Made by a program: the position numbers and the translations under genes. A DNA stretch of 64,000 bases from Nocardia huaxiensis (GTDB lineage: Bacteria; Actinomycetota; Actinomycetes; Mycobacteriales; Mycobacteriaceae), in contig NZ_CP059399.1 in NCBI RefSeq assembly GCF_013744875.1, positions 7,688,001 to 7,752,000 of the forward strand, given 5' to 3'. The notes below the pieces were generated by a model, which was given only the letters and a program-made list of their open reading frames with translations, made no database searches and had not been told where the DNA came from. Below are positions 53,118-61,871 of the stretch, piece after piece (within the stretch, counting starts at the first letter, position 1; each line of letters opens with the position of its first letter).

Positions 53118-54836
53118 TCAGCGCTTACGCGTACCGAAGATGCTGCGGCCGATCTCGCGTCCGGCGACGGTGGCCGCCGAGCGCAGGAAGTTCTTGAAAG
53201 CCGTATTGTTGACGATCTTCTCGGCCATCGATTCCTCTTCCGGGGCGGGCTTGGACGAGCGGGAGCGCGACGGCGCGGGCTCCGGTTCCTTCTCCGCCGC
53301 AGCCGCCAGCTTCTCGGCCAGGATCTCGTAGGCCGAATCCCGGTCGATGGTGGTCCCGTACTTCGAATACAGCGAGGATTGCTGTGCGCGCGAACGGATT
53401 CCATCATCCCCGATGGTGTCCATGAGTGAGCGCGGCGGCTGCATGCGCGCCCACGCCACCGGCGTCGGCGCACCCTTCTCCGACAGCACCGTCACGACGG
53501 CTTCACCGATACCCAGTGAGGTGAGCGCCTTTTCGAGATCGTAGGTCTTGGTCTTCGGGTAGGTGCGCACCGTCTTCGACAGTGCCGCTTGATCTTCCGG
53601 CGTGAAGGCGCGCAGTGCGTGCTGAATGCGCGCACCCAGCTGGGAGAGCACGGCATTCGGGATATCGGTGGGCAGCTGGGTGCAGAAGAACACGCCCACC
53701 CCCTTGGAGCGGATGAGCTTCACCGTCTGCTCCACCTGCTGCAGGAACGCCTTGGACGCCCCGTTGAACAGCAGATGCGCCTCGTCGAAGATGAACACCA
53801 GCTTCGGCTTGTCCATATCGCCGATCTCGGGCAGCGTCTGGAACAGGTCCGCCAGCACCCACATGAGGAATGTGGAGAACATCTGCGGGCGCGACGCCTG
53901 CGCGCCCAGCTCGAACAGCGTGATCACGCCCTGCCCGCCCGCGGTGCGCATGAGATCGGCCGGATCCAGTTCCGGCTCACCGAAGAACGTGTCGCCGCCG
54001 TCGGCCTCGAGGTTGACCAGCGCGCGCAGAATGACCCCGGCCGTCTGCGCCGAGACGCCGCCGATGCCCTTCAGATCCTCCTTGCCCTCCGGGCTGGTGA
54101 GGAACTGGATGACCGAGCGCAGATCCTTCAGATCCAGCAGCGGGAAGCCGTTCTGATCCGACCAGTGGAAGATCAGCCCCAGCGTCGACTCCTGGGTTTC
54201 GTTGAGCCCCAGCACCTTCGACAGCAGAATCGGCCCGAACGAGGTGATGGTCGCGCGAATCGGGATCCCGATCCCCTCGGTGCCCAAAGACACGAATTCG
54301 CAAGGGAATCCGGTCGGCTTCCAGTCCGGGTCGCCGGTTTCCTGTGCGCGCGTGAGGATCTTGTCATTGGACTGCCCCGGTTGCGACAGCCCCGACAGAT
54401 CCCCCTTGATATCGGCCACCACGACCGGCACCCCGGCCGCCGACAACTGCTCGGCGATGCCCTGCACGGTCTTGGTCTTACCGGTGCCGGTCGCGCCCGC
54501 GATGAGCCCGTGCCGGTTCATGGTCTTCATCGGAATCCGCACCCGCGCATCGGGATGCACCACACCGTCCACGATGACCGTGCCCAGTTCGAGCGCGAGC
54601 CCCTCCATGGCGTATCCGGCCGCGATCTCCGCCGCCGCGCCGCCCTCCCCCGAATCCGCTTTCCCGGCGGCGCTCGGCGCGGCCGCGGCCTGTGCGGCGG
54701 CTGCTTTCTCCGCAGCCTCCTGTTCGGCCGCTTCCTTCTCCGCGGCCTCCGCCGCCGCTGCCGCCTCCGCCGCCATGCGCGCGGCGTCCTCCGCAGCCTT
54801 GCGGGCTGCCGCTGCCTTTTCCTGAGGGGTGGTCAT
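53118..54836 (-). CDS. HerA-like / DUF853 ATPase
   Basis: P-loop ATPase of 572 aa of the HerA-FtsK group, DUF853 (YjgR-like) branch. Residues 1-70 are an Ala/Glu-rich coiled coil or disordered tail. Walker A GATGTGKT is at 114-121, and Walker B VFIFDEAH later. The following CTQLPTDIP and [14 protein letters not shown] match the family. The far C-terminus is basic (FGTRKR). Helicase or DNA-pump roles are known for HerA; DUF853 members are uncharacterised. ATG 54836 has GGAGGA upstream; the open frame to 54887 is unsupported. Confidence 0.88.
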   Translation of the reverse strand: MTTPQEKAAAARKAAEDAARMAAEAAAAAEAAEKEAAEQEAAEKAAAAQAAAAPSAAGKADSGEGGAAAEIAAGYAMEGLALELGTVIVDGVVHPDARVRIPMKTMNRHGLIAGATGTGKTKTVQGIAEQLSAAGVPVVVADIKGDLSGLSQPGQSNDKILTRAQETGDPDWKPTGFPCEFVSLGTEGIGIPIRATITSFGPILLSKVLGLNETQESTLGLIFHWSDQNGFPLLDLKDLRSVIQFLTSPEGKEDLKGIGGVSAQTAGVILRALVNLEADGGDTFFGEPELDPADLMRTAGGQGVITLFELGAQASRPQMFSTFLMWVLADLFQTLPEIGDMDKPKLVFIFDEAHLLFNGASKAFLQQVEQTVKLIRSKGVGVFFCTQLPTDIPNAVLSQLGARIQHALRAFTPEDQAALSKTVRTYPKTKTYDLEKALTSLGIGEAVVTVLSEKGAPTPVAWARMQPPRSLMDTIGDDGIRSRAQQSSLYSKYGTTIDRDSAYEILAEKLAAAAEKEPEPAPSRSRSSKPAPEEESMAEKIVNNTAFKNFLRSAATVAGREIGRSIFGTRKR

Positions 54837-54999
54837 CGCGCTGTCCTCCGTGTTGCTCTGCCGAACTACCTGGGGAGTGCACTGCAAACCGTGCCGACCG
54901 GCCGGTCACACACGGATATGAGAGGAACCATACTGCCGGGTCGCGTGCGATCCGAGCCCCGACGCGGCCGGGTGACCCGGACGACAGCGCCGAAACGGC

Positions 55000-55005
55000 T
55001 AACCT
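55000..55005 (+). promoter_or_regulatory. -10 element of orn
   Basis: TAACCT, 7 nt before GTG 55013: a clear leaderless-type promoter that decides the start. Confidence 0.55.
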
Positions 55006-55012
55006 TTGCCGG

Positions 55013-55663
55013 GTGAGCGACAAATACGTGGTGTGGATGGATTGCGAGATGACCGGCCTACGCCTCGACAGCGACAAGCTGATCGAGGTCGCCGCCCTCG
55101 TCACCGACAGTGACCTCAATATCCTCGGCGAGGGCGTGGACATCGTCATCCACGCCGATGACGCCGCCCTCGCCGCCATGCCCCCCGTGGTCACCGAGAT
55201 GCACGCCCGCTCCGGCCTCACCGAAGAGGTCCGCCGCTCCACGGTCACCATGGCCGAGGCCGAACAGCAGATCCTCGACTACATCAAGCAGTACGTCCCC
55301 ACCCCGCGCACCGTCCCGCTGGCCGGCAACTCCATTGCCACCGACCGCGGCTTCATCGCCCGCGACATGCCGACCCTGGACGCCCACCTGCACTACCGCA
55401 TGATCGACGTCAGCTCCATCAAGGAACTGGCCCGCCGCTGGTACCCGCGCATCTACTTCGGTCAGCCCGAGAAGGGCCTGGCCCACCGCGCCCTCGCCGA
55501 CATCCAGGAATCCATCCGAGAACTCCAGTACTACCGCCGCACCGCCTTCGTGGCCCCGCCCGGCCCCTCCACCGCCGAGATCGCCGCCGTGGCAGCCGAA
55601 CTCGCCACCACCCGCCCAGCAACCGAAAATGACGCCGTAAACCCCGCCTCACCAGCCGATTAG
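55013..55663 (+). CDS. orn: Oligoribonuclease
   Basis: DEDDh 3'-5' exonuclease that degrades 2-5 nt RNA to mononucleotides, 216 aa. D10 and E12 (MDCEMTGL), the central [16 protein letters not shown] and the H-x4-D of [10 protein letters not shown] are all present. GTG 55013 gives the known N-terminus ([13 protein letters not shown]). Orn next to tRNA-His is a common actinobacterial arrangement. The C-terminal 25 residues are Ala/Pro-rich and probably disordered. Confidence 0.97.
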   Translation: MSDKYVVWMDCEMTGLRLDSDKLIEVAALVTDSDLNILGEGVDIVIHADDAALAAMPPVVTEMHARSGLTEEVRRSTVTMAEAEQQILDYIKQYVPTPRTVPLAGNSIATDRGFIARDMPTLDAHLHYRMIDVSSIKELARRWYPRIYFGQPEKGLAHRALADIQESIRELQYYRRTAFVAPPGPSTAEIAAVAAELATTRPATENDAVNPASPAD

Positions 55664-55717
55664 GAACTGACGGCGGTGTCACGCTAACATTTACCGCGCC
55701 GGAAGTTACCGGCAAAT

Positions 55718-55791
55718 GGTGGCTGTAGTTCAGCTGGTAGAGCACCAGGTTGTGATCCTGGGTGTCGCGGGTTCGAGTCCCGTCAGCCACC
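55718..55791 (+). tRNA. tRNA-His (GTG)
   Basis: Complete cloverleaf. The acceptor GTGGCTG pairs with CAGCCAC, with an extra G at 55718 opposite C55791, the G-1 mark of tRNA-His. The anticodon stem CCAGG/CCTGG flanks loop TTGTGAT (anticodon GTG). The T arm has GGTTCGAGTCC. CCA is not encoded. The last nine bases overlap, antisense, the end of the sigma-factor gene. Confidence 0.97.
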
Positions 55792-56664
55792 CTCATCGGC
55801 CCGGGCCGGAGAATCTTCTCCCGCCCGGGCCGAACTGCGTTTCGGACAGCAGCCACAGACGAGGTAGAGGCCGGTGATGCGGTCGCCGTCGAGGGCCATC
55901 GCCAGGACGCTGTGGGGTGCGCCGTCGGCACGGACGGTCAAGGCCGGGGCGCCGTCGACGGGTTCGCAGGTGAGTGATGCCGCGCCGACGCCCAACCCGG
56001 CGGCGACGAATCGGGCCACCTTGGCTGCGCCGGTGATCGGGCGCACCGGGGATCCGGCGCCGCCCGCGTCACTGACGAGGACCGCGTCGGGAGCCAGGAG
56101 GTCGTGCAGGGCCTGGGTGTCGCCGGAATCCAGTGCGCGCCTCAAGGATTCGGCTGCCGCCCGGGCCCGGTCCGGGGAGACCGGACGGTGCGGGCGGCGG
56201 ACGGTGATGTGACGGCGGGCGCGGTAGGCGAGGTCGCGGACGACGGGGGTGGTCAGTCCTACCGCTTCGGCGATTTCGTCGTAGCCGAGGTCGAACGAGT
56301 CGCGCAGGATGTAGACGGCGCGTTCGGTCGGGGAGAGCGTGTCGAGGGCCAGTTGCAGGGCCATCGACATGGTCTCGGCGAGTTCGGCATGGCTGTCCGG
56401 AGCGGTCTGCAGCGACTCGGGCAACCACGGACCGTATTCGCCGGGGTGGTTGGCCGAGCGCAGCCGATGCATGGACTGGCGGGTGAGGATTCGGATGAGG
56501 TGGGTGCGCGGGTCGCCGATGTGCTCGGAGTCGATGGTCCGCCAGTGCAGCCAGGTTTCCTGCAGTACCTCCTCGGCGGCGGCCGCGGATCCGAGCATCC
56601 CGCGGGCGACGGTGAACAGCAGATTGCGGTGTGCCAGAAAGGTTTCGGTCGACTCGCGCACCAT
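55783..56664 (-). CDS. ECF41-like RNA polymerase sigma factor
   Basis: Extracytoplasmic-function sigma factor of 293 aa. The sigma2 (FTVARGMLGSAAAAEEVLQE) and sigma4 (LSPTERAVYILRDSFDLGYD) domains are followed by a SnoaL-like C-terminal domain as in ECF41/SigJ. The ECF41 marks WLPE and a GG loop (SDAGGAG) are seen. The terminal NPDKL motif is replaced by VCGCCPKR. ATG 56664 lies 8 nt after the flavoprotein gene's stop, so they form one operon, fitting the ECF41 habit of pairing with an oxidoreductase. Its own stop lies inside the tRNA-His acceptor stem on the other strand. Confidence 0.9.
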   Translation of the reverse strand: MVRESTETFLAHRNLLFTVARGMLGSAAAAEEVLQETWLHWRTIDSEHIGDPRTHLIRILTRQSMHRLRSANHPGEYGPWLPESLQTAPDSHAELAETMSMALQLALDTLSPTERAVYILRDSFDLGYDEIAEAVGLTTPVVRDLAYRARRHITVRRPHRPVSPDRARAAAESLRRALDSGDTQALHDLLAPDAVLVSDAGGAGSPVRPITGAAKVARFVAAGLGVGAASLTCEPVDGAPALTVRADGAPHSVLAMALDGDRITGLYLVCGCCPKRSSARAGEDSPARADEGG

Positions 56665-56672
56665 GACGGGGC

Positions 56673-57860
56673 CTATGCGACCGGCACGGTCGTATTGTCG
56701 CGCTGGGCCTGCAGCAGGGTCGGGCGGTACTTGCCGTCCTTGAACCAGTGGTGAGCGCCGGGCTTCTTCGCCTCCTTGGCCATGTGGTCGATGCCGGCAT
56801 TGCAGGCGAACTCCTTGAGCTTCTTGCCGAGGGCCCCACCGAAATACACGCGCATGGCCGTCTCGTTCTTGTGGCCGAGCTGGTAGATGCCCGCGTCCCG
56901 GCCGAAGCTGAGGCACATGGCGGGGAACGCCAGGTCGACGGGCTCGGGCTGCTCGCCCGCGACGCGGTGCAGCAGGGTGTCGGCGGCGTGTGCGCCCAGG
57001 CAGTAGGCGACGTAGGCGCTCATCCGGAACGGCAGATCCGACGGAGCGGCGGAGTCACCGGCCGCGACAATGCGGTCGTCGTCGATGCTGGTCAGCGTCT
57101 CGTCGGTGAGCAGTCGGCCGGATTTGTCGGTGCTCAGCCCGCTGCGGGCGGCCAGATCGGGGACACCGAAGCCCGCCGTCCAGATGGTGAGGTCGCTCGT
57201 CAGCGTCCGGCCGTCGGCGAGCCGCACGGCATCGCGCATCACCTCGGTGACGGCCGCGTCGGAGCCTTCGATGACGGTCACGCCCAGTTTGGCGAGGTAC
57301 TTGTGGGCCGTGCGGCGCGCCTTCGGGTGCAGGTACGGGACGAGGGAGCTGCCGCAGACCAGAGTGACCTTGCGGCCCTGCTCGGCGAGCTCGGCGGCGG
57401 TCTCGACGCCGGTCGGACCGCCACCGATCACGGTGACCGCGGCCGCCATGGGCGTATCGAGCAGCACCGAACGCAGACGCTGCGCGGCCTCCAAAGTCGC
57501 TACGGGGTAGGCGAATTCGGCCGCACCCAGCACCTTCGGCGCGGGGACGCCGCTGCCCACCGCATAGAGCAGGTAGTCGTAGCCGATGCTGCCGCCGTCG
57601 GCCAGTTCGACGGTGCGGGTGGTCGCGTCGATCCGGGTCACGCTGTCGACCACGAGCTCGATGCCCTCGGCCAGGATGTCGGTGTAATTCACGACCGCCT
57701 CGTGGGTTTCGCCGACCAGCTGGTGCAGCCGCAGGCGCGGGACGAAGACCTGGCGGGGGTTGATCACGGTCACCTTGACGTCGTCGCGCTGCGTCAGGCG
57801 GTTGGCCGCCATGACACCGGCGTATCCGCCGCCGACGACAACGATTTCGTGCTTGCTCAT
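56673..57860 (-). CDS. FAD/NAD(P)-dependent oxidoreductase (NDH-2-like)
   Basis: Flavoprotein of 395 aa. An N-terminal FAD motif VVVGGGYAGVMAANRL and a central NAD motif VTVIGGGPTGVETAAELA give the two-dinucleotide-domain fold of type II NADH dehydrogenases and ferredoxin reductases; VAAGDSA is the second FAD contact. No membrane-binding tail is obvious. GAAGGA precedes ATG 57860. It precedes the ECF sigma factor in one operon, behind an ECF41-type promoter. Substrate and acceptor are unknown. Confidence 0.92.
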   Translation of the reverse strand: MSKHEIVVVGGGYAGVMAANRLTQRDDVKVTVINPRQVFVPRLRLHQLVGETHEAVVNYTDILAEGIELVVDSVTRIDATTRTVELADGGSIGYDYLLYAVGSGVPAPKVLGAAEFAYPVATLEAAQRLRSVLLDTPMAAAVTVIGGGPTGVETAAELAEQGRKVTLVCGSSLVPYLHPKARRTAHKYLAKLGVTVIEGSDAAVTEVMRDAVRLADGRTLTSDLTIWTAGFGVPDLAARSGLSTDKSGRLLTDETLTSIDDDRIVAAGDSAAPSDLPFRMSAYVAYCLGAHAADTLLHRVAGEQPEPVDLAFPAMCLSFGRDAGIYQLGHKNETAMRVYFGGALGKKLKEFACNAGIDHMAKEAKKPGAHHWFKDGKYRPTLLQAQRDNTTVPVA

Positions 57861-57897
57861 GGTGACTTCCTTCGTTCGATGAGGGGTTCGGGCACAA

Positions 57898-57924
57898 GAC
57901 ACCGCATCCCTCGAATCTGTGACA
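57898..57924 (-). promoter_or_regulatory. ECF41-type promoter of the flavoprotein-sigma operon
   Basis: On the - strand: TGTCACA (57924-57918), a 16-bp spacer, then TGTC (57901-57898). The ECF41 consensus is recalled as TGTCACA plus CGTC at about this spacing. The transcript would start near 57890, 30 nt before ATG 57860. This suggests the sigma factor drives its own operon. Confidence 0.6.
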
Positions 57925-58066
57925 GCCGATTCGGAACTGTGGGGTCCGGCTCTCGAATCAGCGTGTCCACCAGGGCATCTGCCGTGGTGACTCCTCTACC
58001 TTCGCGGCAGGCCGACAGTTGATCAACGTAAGCTTCGTGGACTGATCGATAACCCTGGAGTTATTT

Positions 58067-58957
58067 GTGGAGCTACGCGATATCGAGATCTTCCTGACGC
58101 TGGCCGAGGAATTGCACTTCGGCCGCACCGCGGAACGCCTGCACGTGTCCCAGGCGCGGGTCAGCCAGGCCATTCGCACACAGGAACGACGCATCGGCAC
58201 GGCACTGTTCGAAAGGACCAGCCGCCGTGTGCAACTGACTCCGGTCGGCCGGCGGCTGCGCACCGACCTGCAACAGGTGCACGATCTTCTCCAGGCCGCC
58301 CTCGCCCGCGCCGAAGCCGCAGGCTTGAGCGCCGGCCAGACTCTGAAGGTCGGTGTGTTCGGATACGCCGGACACGAACTGCGGCCCCTGGTCGACGAGT
58401 TCCGCACCCGCTACCCGGGGAGCGACATCAGCTTCGGCGAGGTCAATGGCGTCGACCCGTTCAACGCACTGCGCAGCGGGGCACACGATGTGAACGTGCT
58501 GTGGCTACCGGTCCTCGAACCGGATCTCACCGTCGGTCCCACCGTGCTGGTCGGCCGCCGCGTGCTGGCCGTCGCCAGCGACCATCCACTGGCCGAACGC
58601 GGTCACGCCTGCCTGGAAGACCTGGGCGACAACCATGTCGCCGACTTCGGCCCCGACGCCCCCACCTACTGGGTCGAGTCCATGGTTCCCACCCGCACTC
58701 CGCAGGGCCGCCGCATCCGGCGCGGGCCGATCGCACGGAACATTCACGAGATCCTGTCGCTGGTCGCTTCCGGCCAATGCGTCCATCCGCTGGGTGAGAT
58801 CGCCGCCCGCTACAACAAACCCCCGGGCATCGTCTTCCTGCCCATGCCCGATGCACCGATCCTGCAGTGGGCGCTGACCTGGCGCTCCACCGCCGACAGC
58901 CCCGCCATCCGCGCCCTGGCCGGAACCGCGGCCGAGTTCGGGCCGATTCAACTGTGA
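58067..58957 (+). CDS. LysR family transcriptional regulator
   Basis: LysR regulator of 296 aa, divergent from the flavoprotein-sigma operon. The HTH occupies residues 1-60 (DIEIFLTLAEELHFGRTAER, VSQARVSQAIRTQERRIG), and the effector domain follows with GVFGYAGHELRPLVDEF. GTG 58067 has GGAG at 58057-58060. A TTGATCAA palindrome (58019-58026) lies in the shared gap and could be its site or part of it. It possibly adds a second control on the operon. Confidence 0.93.
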   Translation: MELRDIEIFLTLAEELHFGRTAERLHVSQARVSQAIRTQERRIGTALFERTSRRVQLTPVGRRLRTDLQQVHDLLQAALARAEAAGLSAGQTLKVGVFGYAGHELRPLVDEFRTRYPGSDISFGEVNGVDPFNALRSGAHDVNVLWLPVLEPDLTVGPTVLVGRRVLAVASDHPLAERGHACLEDLGDNHVADFGPDAPTYWVESMVPTRTPQGRRIRRGPIARNIHEILSLVASGQCVHPLGEIAARYNKPPGIVFLPMPDAPILQWALTWRSTADSPAIRALAGTAAEFGPIQL

Positions 58958-58978
58958 CGCAACGGTTTCCGAGACTCC

Positions 58979-59566
58979 TCAAGGAGTGAGGTGGGCGAGG
59001 GCGGCAGCCAGGATGGCGTCGGCGTACTCCTCGGTGAGACCGTCCAGCCCCAGGGACCAGCGGGACTGGATGGGGCCCAGCAGCAGGTCGAGGGCGATCT
59101 CGGTGTCGAGGTCGGGGCGCAATTGGCCGGCTTCGACGGCGGCGGCGAGACGGGCGGCCACGGCGGCGCGCTGCGGGAGCAGCAGGCGTTCGCGGTAGTA
59201 ACGGCCGATATCGGGGTCCTGCTGGATCTCGATGTACATGGCGCGCAGGAAGCCTTCGACGGCCGGGTCGGTGAGTTCGGCGACCGCGCCGCGCAGCAGC
59301 AGGGTCAGGTCGGCGCGGATGTCTCCGGAGTCCGGGAGGACCAAACCTTCGGGGCTGGAGTCTCTTTCGAGCATGGCGTCGAGGACGACGGCGCCCTTGG
59401 AGGGCCACCAGCGGTAGATGGTCTGCTTGCCGACGCCCGCGCGGGCGGCGATGGCCTCGATGCCCAGTTTGGCGTAGGGCATTTCGCGGATGAGTTCGGT
59501 GGTGGCGGCGAGGATCGCCGATCGTGCACGTTCGCTGCGCCGAGCGGCGCTCGGAGTCTCGGACAT
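58979..59566 (-). CDS. TetR family regulator
   Basis: TetR repressor of 195 aa with a complete N-terminal HTH (ILAATTELIREMPYAKLGIE, AIAARAGVGKQTIYRWWPSK) and the usual helical ligand domain with the TetR_C-like LRAMYIEIQQDPDIGRYY. ATG 59566 has a -10 TACCCT 6 nt upstream. Two perfect dyads sit in the 111-bp gap to the divergent SDR gene. It very likely represses both genes. Confidence 0.93.
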   Translation of the reverse strand: MSETPSAARRSERARSAILAATTELIREMPYAKLGIEAIAARAGVGKQTIYRWWPSKGAVVLDAMLERDSSPEGLVLPDSGDIRADLTLLLRGAVAELTDPAVEGFLRAMYIEIQQDPDIGRYYRERLLLPQRAAVAARLAAAVEAGQLRPDLDTEIALDLLLGPIQSRWSLGLDGLTEEYADAILAAALAHLTP

Positions 59567-59572
59567 GCGGCC

Positions 59573-59578
59573 AGGGTA
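59573..59578 (-). promoter_or_regulatory. -10 element of the TetR gene
   Basis: TACCCT on -, 6 nt before ATG 59566; operator 1 lies just upstream of it. Confidence 0.5.
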
Positions 59579-59586
59579 ACAGTTCA

Positions 59587-59603
59587 CGAGACGAAACGTC
59601 TCG
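59587..59603. promoter_or_regulatory. TetR operator 1
   Basis: CGAGACG-AAA-CGTCTCG, a perfect 7-bp dyad. It lies between the TetR -10 and the SDR -35, so binding would block both. Confidence 0.8.
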
Positions 59604-59605
59604 TC

Positions 59606-59634
59606 TTGACGGCGGCGAAATTCCTGGGCATACT
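59606..59634 (+). promoter_or_regulatory. Promoter of the SDR gene
   Basis: -35 TTGACG (59606-59611), 17-bp spacer, -10 CATACT (59629-59634). The start site would be near 59641, at operator 2. Confidence 0.7.
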
Positions 59635-59641
59635 TCTCCAA

Positions 59642-59658
59642 CGAGACGGAGCGTCTCG
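59642..59658. promoter_or_regulatory. TetR operator 2
   Basis: CGAGACG-GAG-CGTCTCG, the same 17-bp dyad as operator 1, 55 bp centre to centre, covering the first transcribed bases of the SDR gene. Confidence 0.8.
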
Positions 59659-59677
59659 CGACGAAGGGAGTCAGCAC

Positions 59678-60526
59678 ATGACCCGCACATGGTTCATCAC
59701 CGGCGCGAATCGGGGCCTGGGCCGGGCGTTCACCCTCGCCGCGCTCGAGCAGGGTGACCGCGTGGTCGCGACCGCTCGCGAGCCGGAGAGCATGAGCGGC
59801 ATCGCGCAGGAGCGGCTCACCGTGCTGCCGCTGGACGTTCGCGATCGAGAGCGCGCAATCGCCACTGTCGACCGGGCATTCGAGATCAGCGGCTCGATCG
59901 ATGTAATCGTGAACAATGCCGGATACGGTCTGGTCGGCGCGGTCGAGGAGCTGAGCGAGCAGCAGATCCGCGCCCAGATGGACACCAATTTCTATGGCGC
60001 GCTGTGGGTTTCGCAGGCGGCGATTCCGCACCTGCGCAAGCAGGGGTCCGGGCACATCGTGCAGATCTCCACCGTCGGCGCGGTCGGGTCACTGCCGCTG
60101 TTCAGCCTCTACAACGCCAGCAAGTGGGCGCTGGAAGGGTTCAGCGCATCCATGGCGGATGAGTTGCGGCCCTTCGGAATCGCCGTCACCCTCGCGCAGA
60201 TGGGCGGCTTCGACACCGACTGGGCCAAGTCCAGCATGAAGTTCGCCGAAGCCCTGCCCGCCTACGCCGACACCCGCGCGGGCATCCTCGGCATGCCGGA
60301 CTACCCGGACCCGCTCGCCCCGCCGCCCGCCGCCGATCATCAGCCGGAATGGGTCGAGCCCGGACCGGAAGTGGCTGCCGCCGAACTGATGTCGCTGGTG
60401 AACATGCCGAATCCGCCGGTGCGCAGGATCATCGGCCCGGGTGCGCGGGAGATGGTGGCCATGGCCCTGGACCAGCGCCGGCTCGACTACGCGACAGATC
60501 CGGAGTTCACCTGGCCCGCGTGCTGA
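59678..60526 (+). CDS. Short-chain dehydrogenase/reductase
   Basis: SDR of 282 aa with cofactor motif TGANRGLGRAF at residues 8-18, NNAG, catalytic Ser (QISTVGAVGS) and YxxxK in YNASKWALEG. GAAGGGAG precedes ATG 59678. Divergent from and surely controlled by the TetR gene through the two operators. Such TetR/SDR pairs often detoxify aldehydes or ketones; the true substrate is unknown. Confidence 0.93.
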   Translation: MTRTWFITGANRGLGRAFTLAALEQGDRVVATAREPESMSGIAQERLTVLPLDVRDRERAIATVDRAFEISGSIDVIVNNAGYGLVGAVEELSEQQIRAQMDTNFYGALWVSQAAIPHLRKQGSGHIVQISTVGAVGSLPLFSLYNASKWALEGFSASMADELRPFGIAVTLAQMGGFDTDWAKSSMKFAEALPAYADTRAGILGMPDYPDPLAPPPAADHQPEWVEPGPEVAAAELMSLVNMPNPPVRRIIGPGAREMVAMALDQRRLDYATDPEFTWPAC

Positions 60527-60569
60527 CCTTCGTGCGATCCGTCCCCGGTCGATGGTCCGGCACCACGCG

Positions 60570-60908
60570 CTAGGGCTGGTAGGCCGCCACGAACGGCGTA
60601 TCCACACCCAGCGCACCCATTCGCGCTCCCCCGCCACCGGGCGACCCGAACGGTGCGTCCCGGCCGGGCAGCGTCTCGGCGAAGAACCGCGCGTTCTCCT
60701 TCACGAAAACCTCCTGCCCGTCCGGCATGTCGTCCTCGTAATAGATGGCCTCCACCGGGCAGGCGGGTTCACACGCGCCGCAGTCGGTGCATTCGTCGGG
60801 CTGGATATAGGCCATCCGCTCCCCGATGTAGATGCAGTCGACCGGGCATTCCTCGATGCACGCCCGGTCGAGAACATCGACGCAACTCGCTGCGACAACG
60901 AAAGTCAT
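60570..60908 (-). CDS. fdxA: 7Fe ferredoxin
   Basis: Ferredoxin of 112 aa with a 3Fe-4S plus 4Fe-4S layout: C9-x7-C17-x3-C21-x3-C25, then C40-x2-C43-x2-C46-x3-C50-P. The C-terminal half has the FdxA extension (EDDMPDGQEVFVKENARFF). ATG 60908 follows a GAGGAGACACC leader. It may serve the indolepyruvate oxidoreductase 1.6 kb away, or other redox enzymes. An open frame to 61037 upstream has no support. Confidence 0.92.
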   Translation of the reverse strand: MTFVVAASCVDVLDRACIEECPVDCIYIGERMAYIQPDECTDCGACEPACPVEAIYYEDDMPDGQEVFVKENARFFAETLPGRDAPFGSPGGGGARMGALGVDTPFVAAYQP

Positions 60909-61003
60909 GGTGTCTCCTCGGTTTTCACCACCCGCGACGGCGGTCGGCGACTCGAGCCCCGGGCGTGGGTCAACGATCGCCGCCGGCGGGCCGTACCGGT
61001 AGC

Positions 61004-61762
61004 CGGCTGAAATTGCGGTTACTCGACCGCGGACCAACAGGTTCGGTGCTCACCGCCGCGGGCAAGGCGGTGGTCGAGCACGCCGGCCCGATGCTCACCG
61101 CCGCACAGACCTTCTCCGACGGCGTCACCGCACTCCGCGCCGAGGATCACCCGCGCCTGCGCCTGGCCGCCTCCAAAACCATTGCCGACCACCGGATGTC
61201 GCAATGGCTGGCAGCCCTGCGGGAAGCGCGCCCGGAGGTGACGGTCACCCTGGAGGTCGGCAACTCCCGCCAGGTCGAATCCTGGGTCCGCTCCGCCGCC
61301 GCCGACCTCGGCTTCGTCGAAGGCCCCCATCCCCCGGCCGATCTGGCCAGCCGCGTCCTCGGCTCCGACGACCTGGTGATCGTCGTCGGCCCCGATCACC
61401 GATGGGCCCGCCGCCGCACCCGGCTCACCGTCCGCGAACTCGCGACCACCGCCCTGCTCTGGCGCGAGTCCGGCTCCGGCACCCGCGACACCGTCGAAGA
61501 AATCCTCGGCACGCAGCCCGCCCCACCCGCGGCCGAATTGGGTTCGGCGGCAGCAATTCTGGCCACCGCTCGCACCGGCGTCGCGCCCGCGGTCCTGAGC
61601 AGGCTCATCGCCTGCGAAGACCTGCGTACCGGCACACTGATCGAAGTCCCGCTCGCGGACGCCACCTTGACCCGCATGTTCCGCGCCGTCTGGCGCAGGC
61701 AGTCGCCGCCCGCCGAGCCCGGCGAGCTCCTCGTCCGCATCGCCGAACGCGGCCAGACCTGA
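61004..61762 (+). pseudogene. LysR regulator lacking its DNA-binding domain
   Basis: About 252 codons of a LysR protein, entering at LKLRLLDRGPTGSVLTAAGK, which is the end of the wing after the HTH. The complete effector domain follows (LRLAASKTIADHRMSQWLAAL ... GPDHRWARR ... WRESGSGTRDT). Upstream in the same frame only antisense ferredoxin sequence is found, and no HTH appears in any frame. It is a paralogue of the intact gene at 20152-21060. In-frame TTG 61013 or GTG codons could still start a headless protein. Most likely a 5' truncation by recombination near 61000. Confidence 0.8.
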
Positions 61763-61871
61763 TCCTCGCGCACGATCCGGCCGACGATCCCTATCCGGTT
61801 GTGCTCGCCGGGATTCCGAATCCCGCCCGCACGCGCCCGGGTTCGGGTAGCGCGGCGTGCCAGAATGCGTC

